A stretch of DNA of 64,000 nucleotides from a virus: positions 124,001 to 188,000 of the IMG/VR virus record IMGVR_UViG_3300042891_000711. One strand, given 5' to 3'. Made by a program: the position numbers and the translations under genes. A model generated the notes under the pieces. The model was not told the origin of the DNA and searched no databases. It saw nothing but the letters and a program-made list of their open reading frames with translations. The number at the start of each line of letters is the position of its first letter. Position 1 is the stretch's first letter. Below, in pieces: positions 58,201 through 64,000 of this stretch.

Positions 58201-61200
58201 TTTAAATTGTATTCACCTAATTTAATATTAGGTTGTGCTTCGGCTGAACTAATAGTAGTCAAATCACAATTTCTTGCTATCGGTTTAGTTATCAATATAC
58301 TATTCGCATAGTCCACTAAGTTAGCATAGGCTGCAAATCTATCAGCAAATATAGCCTGACGTGGTCTAGTGCCCAGGCCAAATTTATCAGCCTGGCTGAG
58401 TGCAGGATCAGGAACTTCTGCACCTAATATATCAATACCAGCTAGACTATCAATTAGCTTATTAATAATTTTAGGAGATATAATACTATTTGCATTACCT
58501 TTTTCTACTAGTTCATACTCACTGTGAATAATATTAGTGTTCTTAACTGTGTTATAGTCAAGGTGCAAAATAGTATTTTTCGCAGAAAGATAACTACCCA
58601 CGTTGTATACAACAAATGCATTGTTTTGTATAATTGCTGCATAAGGTGTACCTTGATTTTTAGGATTTTCAATTATATCTTTTATTGCGGCAATTGGTAA
58701 ACGTCTAGTTTCGTTGTTTAGATCAACTGTAGTTTTATCTTTAACCCAGTAAAAATATTTGATACTGATAATATTAGTAACTTGGTCAACATACACAAGT
58801 TCAACATAGGCACTATCGTCGGCATATTTTGGAATGCCTTCACCACCGTTGGCAACATACGCACTTGGTAAGTAATCACTTTCTACCCACTCTAATAATT
58901 CGACAGTTGAGCCAGGGAATAATCGACCCCAGTTAATACTACGATATGTTAATGTATCTTGCTCATAGTCAATATAACTAAGTTGACTTAGGTTCCACCA
59001 TACTTGTCCAACTTGCTCGCCATTCCAGAATATAGTATCATTTAAACTAACTGCACTATTTGTGCCGCGATTATACACAGCTGGATCGTAGCCGGTTTTG
59101 TATGATATTTCTTGATCTGCACGGCCAAGTATTTTACCTTTTGCAGGATCAATAAATTCTAATGTTGTTAGAATAGTGTTTGACAGATTGCTGTATAGAT
59201 ACATTCTATTAACTGATTCTATATCCACTGTCGGTTGCTGATATCTAATTAAACTCCAACCACGTTTGTTTATTGTATTATTAAATAGATATATACTACC
59301 TGTGTTTTCAACAACATTATTAATATAAGTTGATGTAGCAACACCATTAATCCAAATTGGATATACAACTTCAACTCCGTCAACTATTACTGTACCCGTC
59401 ACAAAATGATCTGTCCCAGCCGGTGATACTGTAATATTTGTACTAGCAGTGGCATCAGCACTAACAATATATCTAATATTATCTGACGCTTTTTGGGTAA
59501 TTATATCCCCAGCACGTACAGTTACCGCTGTAGATAATGTAAGATTGGTTATAGTGTCATCGCTTGGTGCACTTACTATAATGTGTCCGCCAATTATGTC
59601 AATTGCTGCGCCAAAGCCGTCGCCTGTGTTTAAATCAGTTGGATTAAGTTGTTGACAGAATGCATAACGTCCAGGATGTTCAACCATATCACGAGGGTCA
59701 TCGTACAATTCATATGTATACACACTACCGCTGGCTTTAACACTATCAACAAACGGCGTAGAATCATCATCAATTACTGTGGTATCGCTGTCAAAGGTAG
59801 TAAACGTATTGGTTGTTCCTCCATCACTGCTGATAACCAACATGTATGCGTTACGAGCTAATATAACTTTAGTACCAAAATATTCATTGTTACTACTGTA
59901 TGGATTAACAATAATCTGCATGAACGCAAATATAGCCAAGCCTGCGTCAGCATACACTGCACCACTACCTGATAGAACACGTAAACGATTTTTAGCTACA
60001 GTTTTATCACTGTCTAATCTTAAGTATCCATTTTCATTGACTGCCGTAATACCCAATAGTTTAGCATCATTGATATCTTTTATTAAACTATCAAGACTTG
60101 ACATAGGCAATCCGGTAATAGGATCATTATGCAATGGTTGTACAGTAATTTGGAAGTTATCCAACCGAATTGTATCGCCCGGAGTAAATGTTGGATTTTT
60201 CGTAAATCCTCTGTTGATACCGTATAGCGTACCTTTGTTATGGAATTTCCACACAGCACCAGTATTATAAACTGTATCTGCATTATAGAATGGAGCACCG
60301 ATATAGAATGCACAATTATTTGAACAAATAGTCAGCGATGTTCCGAATCGTGCACCTTGTTGGATAGCACTTAAACTTCCACCTAAGCTGTCAACCCCAA
60401 TTAATTTTTCTAATAGAGTAAATTGATTAGTTTCAATTTTTACATTTTTACCTACCCCAAGCGGTACAAATAGTGTTATTTCGTTTGCGCCAGTCTTAGT
60501 ATAATTAAATGTTTCGATATCATCAACTGTTACTGCATGCACAGGTGCAATATTCCCTTCTGTAGTATACACTGTGCCATTTGTACTATTGAATGCCTCA
60601 ATTACCCGATCGTAAACATAAACAGCACCAGCACTTACATTTTCAACATAAGATATACGCGGTAATACATTACCATCTACAGTAATCGATGCAGTATTAG
60701 TTCCTACAGGAATTGATCGGTCAACTGTTGTTATTCCATCACTAAACACTGCTACGTTAACAGTATCTGCAGGTGCGCCTACACCAAGTTGTGCACCATT
60801 TAAACTTGCATCAATACAAAAACCAAATTCACTGCCTGCCGGTCCAACAAGTGGATAAAGTGGATCAGTTGGATCACCGATTAACGCATAGTACGGACCT
60901 TGTGAAATTGTCAGCGTATCGTTAACGTTTCCGGATATAAATGTTATCGTTGTTCCGGATAAGGTGTAATCAATATTTGGAATGTATGTACGTGTCGCAC
61001 TAGTAACTACTAATGAATTAGCATCATCAGTTACTTCGGGTGTGAATGGTACTGTTATAGATGATACTGAACCAGATGTAGTAACTGTTCCATTTGCTTC
61101 AGTTACAAATCGTTTTAAACCGTAGACATAAACTTTAGGAGTCGATTCATAAGGTGCACCGACATATAACCAGTGACCCAATTCATCAAACGCAAAGCCA

Positions 61201-63971
61201 TAGCCGAACTGTCCGTTAACGGCGCTGACATTGCCTGCAATAACCTGTCCTCGATTCCATACAGTTTCGCCTTCAAGTTTATTATAGGTATAGATTAAAC
61301 CAACATTAGCAGCACCAGCTAAACCAGAACTTGTCGGTGCATTAACTGCTAGACGTACCTGTGTACCATCAACGGCTGTATCGATATGTGAACCATAGGT
61401 AAATGTGTTTACACCGTCGGGTATTATTGTAGTTGATGTACTATATATGTTTGCAGTATTTTTATCAAATACATTAACTGCACCCGTATTAGTCGAAACA
61501 GATAAGTTTGCATATAACGTAGTACCAACAAAAATAGTTTGCTCGGCATTATCAATCATTTTTAATGCTCGACCGTAGCCAATGTTTGCAGAATATTCAT
61601 TATTAGTTGTCAATGAAGATACTGTAGTGTTTGCTGGGAATATATTATTAGTACTAACTATCTGACTTGCGCTTACAGAAAAAGCATTTGCACTAGTAAG
61701 GAAATTTGATATAATACCCACAGCATTACCTGTAATAGTTGTGATATTAGTTACAACGTTGCCGCCAATAGTTAATGTACTTGTGGCATTGGCCAATGCT
61801 ACATTACTAAATGTAATGTACATGTCATTGGTTTTTACCAAGCGTTGATCTATTTCCCATGGATGTGTTTTTTCGTAGACTTTCCATGTGCCACTAGGTT
61901 GCGTACCATATGGTTGACCCTGCACTGCATTAGTTTCGGCATCATCGTCGATCCAAATCTTTTCACCAACTTTCCATTGATGTTTAGGAGAATATAATCG
62001 TGCATCTTCCATGTATTGAAATCGTATGCTATCTAAAATAAACAACATACCGTCGCCATCAAGTGTGGTTAATTGTGTTGTATCACCAGAATATTTGACT
62101 AATATATTATTGAGGTCAACTATTTCTTCAACTTGGTAGAATCCATCAAATTCTGTAGTAAAACTACGAATTAGGAATATATCGCCAGCGGCCAATCCGT
62201 GTGGATCATCGGTGGTAAATGTCACATATCCATCGAGTGAGTTTGACACCAACAATACATGATTGTTAGTTTCTGATACTCGATAAACATTCCAGTTTTG
62301 CGAAAAGTCTTTTGCACACCATATAGTATATCCAGTACCTATTGCACTTAAAGAATTGTTTAAATCTATAAAATTAGCCAAATCAAATATAGTAGTATCA
62401 ACATCGTCGATGTTTACATATCCGGCGGTGGCAATATCATTATTATAATCACTAGCTGCATCTCTGTTTAATGCAATAGTACCTGCATATTGTTCAGTTG
62501 ATTTATATAGTTGTGATTTATTAAATGTAGTTACACCGTCACTGCCATCAGCAGTCACAAAAGTAGCAATTGCAGGATTAACCGAAAATGCTTTTTCGTC
62601 GAGTGCAATTTCAACATACGGGTTAGTATCTAACGCACCGTATTCACCCACACGTATTGCCCATTCTTCGTAGAAATTTATAGCACTACTTAAATTGTTA
62701 AATTCTGCATTTGATAATTGATTAATTGCATTTGCAGAACCTTTTTGTTTAATGAATCCTTTATACAATTCAATTTGTGTAGTGTCACTTAGGCCCAGAT
62801 CTGCTAGATATTGACGTGGTTTAAATCCGATTAAGCCGTGACTATATTTGATTTGGTCTGCATCTTTAAAGTTTGTATATGAATCATAATATACCTGCGA
62901 CTTAGCAGCTATAGTGGCAAAGTTTGGTAACAACCCCTTTTTAATTTCAGTTGTAGAAATTTGTTTCCAGTAAGCAAATACAAATTCAGTTGTTGCTGCA
63001 ACATTTTGTAGGGCAACATAATATTGATTTTTATATTGTACCAGATCACCTTTTAAATAATCCTTGCCGCCTTGCCAGGCATCTACATCACCAGAATTAT
63101 AAATAAAGCCCGGAGCACTTAAACTGCCATCCCAATCTGCTGTTTTTTGTCCAATTAATTTTAATCTAAATTGTCTATTACCTAGTTCTGGTTTGTAAAT
63201 AATATCGTTGAACACTGTTGTATTATCAAATATCAATACATGTTCATATTGCACCAAATTTAATTCAATGTAGCCTATAACTGCATCGTTAGTTAATGTC
63301 AGTTTAAAAGCAGTTGGACTACGCAATACGTTATAGTTTGTAGTCTTAACCAGGGCAAAATTTTGATCTAATACTTTAGAACCGTATTGACTATCTGTAA
63401 TAGCATCCGTAATTGCGCCAACGGTAACTGCATTTATTACATTAGCCACCGGACTTAGTACCAAGATACTACCAGGTGCCCACCCTTGTTGCGCCCAGAA
63501 TAAGAATTCCTTAGTTGATAGTTTCCAATTACGAGTTTCACCAAGTTGTTCATCGGTATCATTGAACGTAAAGCCTTGTGCCATTAAATGTCTTTCGTAA
63601 CTAATTAAAAAATCAGCTACTTGTTGTTGAGTATTAAATTCGTAGCCGTATGGCACTGTTAGTTTTAAGTTTTGATAATCTTTAAACACAGTCACTGAAT
63701 TGTTTAATACAGTAATTTTATATGCGTTTGTGTTTATAACACTTGGAATAATAGTAAAGTATGGATTGGATAAATTATATCCACGTACACTATACCCGTT
63801 TGTAGTTTTTTCAACAATTACACCGCTGTAGACTATCCTATCAACCGGAGTTGATTTATACAAATGTACATTATAATTTTCATTTGGGATAATAATACTA
63901 TCATTTGTACTAGTCGGTGAACTTTGCTCTGCCAACACCTGCAGATATTTTTGATCACTGAATCCAGCCAT
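55296..63971 (-). CDS. Giant structural protein (2891 residues) with FG-GAP-like repeats
   Basis: The start lies 29 nt from the window edge, with no clear ribosome site. Beta-rich and Asn/Thr-rich throughout. Around residues 860-1460 at least four FG-GAP-like units occur, such as FGYGFAFDELGHWLYVGAPY, FGFCIDASLNGAQLGVGAP, FGTSLTICSNNCAFYIGAPF and FGAAIDIIGGHIIVSAPS, as in integrin-type beta-propellers. Around 2230-2290 are two G-S-G-Y repeats (GGSGYTAEPIVTIVGGG; GTGYFLTPTVLI). A IVVADASKLAEPF and GVVFINGERITYY module is typical of T4-like structural giants. Probably a long tail or baseplate fibre for host contact. Confidence 0.75.
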   Translation of the reverse strand: MAGFSDQKYLQVLAEQSSPTSTNDSIIIPNENYNVHLYKSTPVDRIVYSGVIVEKTTNGYSVRGYNLSNPYFTIIPSVINTNAYKITVLNNSVTVFKDYQNLKLTVPYGYEFNTQQQVADFLISYERHLMAQGFTFNDTDEQLGETRNWKLSTKEFLFWAQQGWAPGSILVLSPVANVINAVTVGAITDAITDSQYGSKVLDQNFALVKTTNYNVLRSPTAFKLTLTNDAVIGYIELNLVQYEHVLIFDNTTVFNDIIYKPELGNRQFRLKLIGQKTADWDGSLSAPGFIYNSGDVDAWQGGKDYLKGDLVQYKNQYYVALQNVAATTEFVFAYWKQISTTEIKKGLLPNFATIAAKSQVYYDSYTNFKDADQIKYSHGLIGFKPRQYLADLGLSDTTQIELYKGFIKQKGSANAINQLSNAEFNNLSSAINFYEEWAIRVGEYGALDTNPYVEIALDEKAFSVNPAIATFVTADGSDGVTTFNKSQLYKSTEQYAGTIALNRDAASDYNNDIATAGYVNIDDVDTTIFDLANFIDLNNSLSAIGTGYTIWCAKDFSQNWNVYRVSETNNHVLLVSNSLDGYVTFTTDDPHGLAAGDIFLIRSFTTEFDGFYQVEEIVDLNNILVKYSGDTTQLTTLDGDGMLFILDSIRFQYMEDARLYSPKHQWKVGEKIWIDDDAETNAVQGQPYGTQPSGTWKVYEKTHPWEIDQRLVKTNDMYITFSNVALANATSTLTIGGNVVTNITTITGNAVGIISNFLTSANAFSVSASQIVSTNNIFPANTTVSSLTTNNEYSANIGYGRALKMIDNAEQTIFVGTTLYANLSVSTNTGAVNVFDKNTANIYSTSTTIIPDGVNTFTYGSHIDTAVDGTQVRLAVNAPTSSGLAGAANVGLIYTYNKLEGETVWNRGQVIAGNVSAVNGQFGYGFAFDELGHWLYVGAPYESTPKVYVYGLKRFVTEANGTVTTSGSVSSITVPFTPEVTDDANSLVVTSATRTYIPNIDYTLSGTTITFISGNVNDTLTISQGPYYALIGDPTDPLYPLVGPAGSEFGFCIDASLNGAQLGVGAPADTVNVAVFSDGITTVDRSIPVGTNTASITVDGNVLPRISYVENVSAGAVYVYDRVIEAFNSTNGTVYTTEGNIAPVHAVTVDDIETFNYTKTGANEITLFVPLGVGKNVKIETNQFTLLEKLIGVDSLGGSLSAIQQGARFGTSLTICSNNCAFYIGAPFYNADTVYNTGAVWKFHNKGTLYGINRGFTKNPTFTPGDTIRLDNFQITVQPLHNDPITGLPMSSLDSLIKDINDAKLLGITAVNENGYLRLDSDKTVAKNRLRVLSGSGAVYADAGLAIFAFMQIIVNPYSSNNEYFGTKVILARNAYMLVISSDGGTTNTFTTFDSDTTVIDDDSTPFVDSVKASGSVYTYELYDDPRDMVEHPGRYAFCQQLNPTDLNTGDGFGAAIDIIGGHIIVSAPSDDTITNLTLSTAVTVRAGDIITQKASDNIRYIVSADATASTNITVSPAGTDHFVTGTVIVDGVEVVYPIWINGVATSTYINNVVENTGSIYLFNNTINKRGWSLIRYQQPTVDIESVNRMYLYSNLSNTILTTLEFIDPAKGKILGRADQEISYKTGYDPAVYNRGTNSAVSLNDTIFWNGEQVGQVWWNLSQLSYIDYEQDTLTYRSINWGRLFPGSTVELLEWVESDYLPSAYVANGGEGIPKYADDSAYVELVYVDQVTNIISIKYFYWVKDKTTVDLNNETRRLPIAAIKDIIENPKNQGTPYAAIIQNNAFVVYNVGSYLSAKNTILHLDYNTVKNTNIIHSEYELVEKGNANSIISPKIINKLIDSLAGIDILGAEVPDPALSQADKFGLGTRPRQAIFADRFAAYANLVDYANSILITKPIARNCDLTTISSAEAQPNIKLGEYNLKIATEIELQYLDVSVLAVGYKVLVNQDTTRDNLWVLYELSTTKIWEIIRIQSYKTDLYWEYVDWYAPGYGTDTQLEYVVETLTDALKLPVAVGEEVLVRVSTGNSRGWNLLVLNSNNQFDVVGIQDGTIQLKTSSGNFINNTTPTTEVRYIINALKDDIFVGELDTEFNKLFFVMINYLFNEQKYVDWIFKTSFISVSHKLRSLLQYPNYIKDNQTYYENYITEVKPYSTKIREYSINYDSNDEFAGSVTDFDLPAYYDTETKVFRSPSGENVIKDEALWQTDTYNQWYANRNHRVENIIVEYGGSGYTAEPIVTIVGGGLAATGATARAIIDFDLGTVTSIEILTRGTGYFLTPTVLINGTNTTPATAYAVLKNNQVRTFDTTLKFDRISYTSSVQEWTANTAYTVGDIVTHVGSLAGAVRHAFIVTANITSGSTFVHTDDYTEYNSANFTTANDRIVGYYEPGASMPARDLNQLLRGIDYPGVRVQGLGFDQAPGFSGATPFDTGLFDQIQYDADGLPLLDDATVDTIIQSNYTDLALGTRAEDIDVVGGAYVDTYSSHAPEEMVPGIVFDTLDMQVYTKINSNVDVIAYRMFSNMMREESYLRIADAHATTLAAPLGLTDTEIVVADASKLAEPFMDAIGIAQISIPGVVFINGERITYYTRDLITNTLGQIRRGTQGTATPVIQYAGAVVTDGSVDQIVPGTVSNVVLSTTTPYTVTSTRSYYLSLTESITANVGDVITQTASGASLTVAGIDSVARVLLVVRNNSNSLTFQDNYLKLSGNVTVSSGDYITQSSTGANVTVLTTGANVSNVEVSYYGITTLNTGRASGNIAINGSNVAVYPTTITGNITLNSEIIINGTNTGNVYPLSIVPVGRNDNGIPFVDNNGNVTIAANIELHTTNVWYNLGSGVATDGTGFDGSTTVPVTFLKGSTATNIVITAIKDMITTEDAVNTLTTEDSKTIIED

Positions 63972-64000
63972 TTTATATGCAAGATTAACTTCGTAATTTT

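Noticed and set aside
1-64000. tRNA genes and an integrase/attachment site
   Set aside because: I found no convincing T-arm plus acceptor-stem pairing and no recombinase or repressor gene; a by-eye tRNA search of this length is not decisive, and a tRNAscan run would settle it.

Overview
The window is part of a large, AT-rich, tightly packed tailed-phage genome (Caudoviricetes). Evidence for a phage: tail-fibre-like structural genes fill 49-64 kb, there are free-standing HNH endonucleases, genes are chained by 1-50 nt overlaps, and a phage-type nucleotide and DNA-repair gene set is present. Many small unknown proteins resemble (from memory, no search run) conserved hypotheticals of T4-like marine and cyanobacterial myoviruses, so a T4-superfamily-like myovirus is the best guess. 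No capsid, portal, sheath, polymerase or terminase gene lies in the window, so this is inference. A lipobox lipoprotein, a Sec-type signal peptide and near-consensus sigma70 promoters (TTGACA-N17-TATAAT) suggest a Gram-negative, probably proteobacterial host; the species cannot be told.

Layout. 1-4.7 kb (+): the tail of a medium-chain dehydrogenase, a degenerate QueD-like protein between two HNH endonucleases, a glycosyltransferase and a short DegT-type aminotransferase. 4.7-17.3 kb (+): folE, a phosphoribosyltransferase, a B12/radical SAM protein, queE, a 5'-3' exonuclease, a DEDDh exonuclease, a ClpP-fold lipoprotein, queD, a flavodoxin-fold reductase, a DUF3307 membrane protein, several unknowns and a second B12/radical SAM protein. 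17.3-20.4 kb (+): five sigma70-like promoters in about 3 kb, each before a small gene or cassette (secreted peptide, ppGpp-hydrolase-like HD protein, LPD29-like protein, MoxR ATPase, VWA/metallopeptidase). 20.4-29.8 kb (+): a chain of unknowns, a HIT protein, DHFR, thymidylate synthase, a sulfotransferase-like protein, an NDP-sugar epimerase and a full-length DegT aminotransferase.

29.8-33.3 kb (-): an 872-residue repeat protein, dCMP deaminase and an APS-kinase-like P-loop protein. 33.35-34.6 kb (+): a second sulfotransferase-like protein. 34.6-49.1 kb (-): three SGNH hydrolases, a NodU/CmcH carbamoyltransferase, an unannotated 33-residue gene, four radical SAM proteins with five catalytic modules, three GT-A-like glycosyltransferases and three unknowns. 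49.1-64 kb (-): six structural proteins, including a 2891-residue giant with FG-GAP-like repeats and a fibre with an 87-bp tandem repeat.

Three functional themes stand out. First, 7-deazaguanine synthesis (FolE, QueD, QueE and a QueD-like paralogue); QueC and a transglycosylase are not in the window. Second, dTMP and folate supply (dCMP deaminase, TS, DHFR). Third, a large decoration cassette directly downstream of the tail fibres, combining radical SAM enzymes with cysteine-rich N-termini, glycosyltransferases, carbamoyltransferase, SGNH hydrolases and sulfation-type proteins. That cassette is the best candidate for an undescribed system, perhaps covalent modification of virion or host-surface polymers. 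A promoter overlapping a terminator hairpin separates it from the structural operon.
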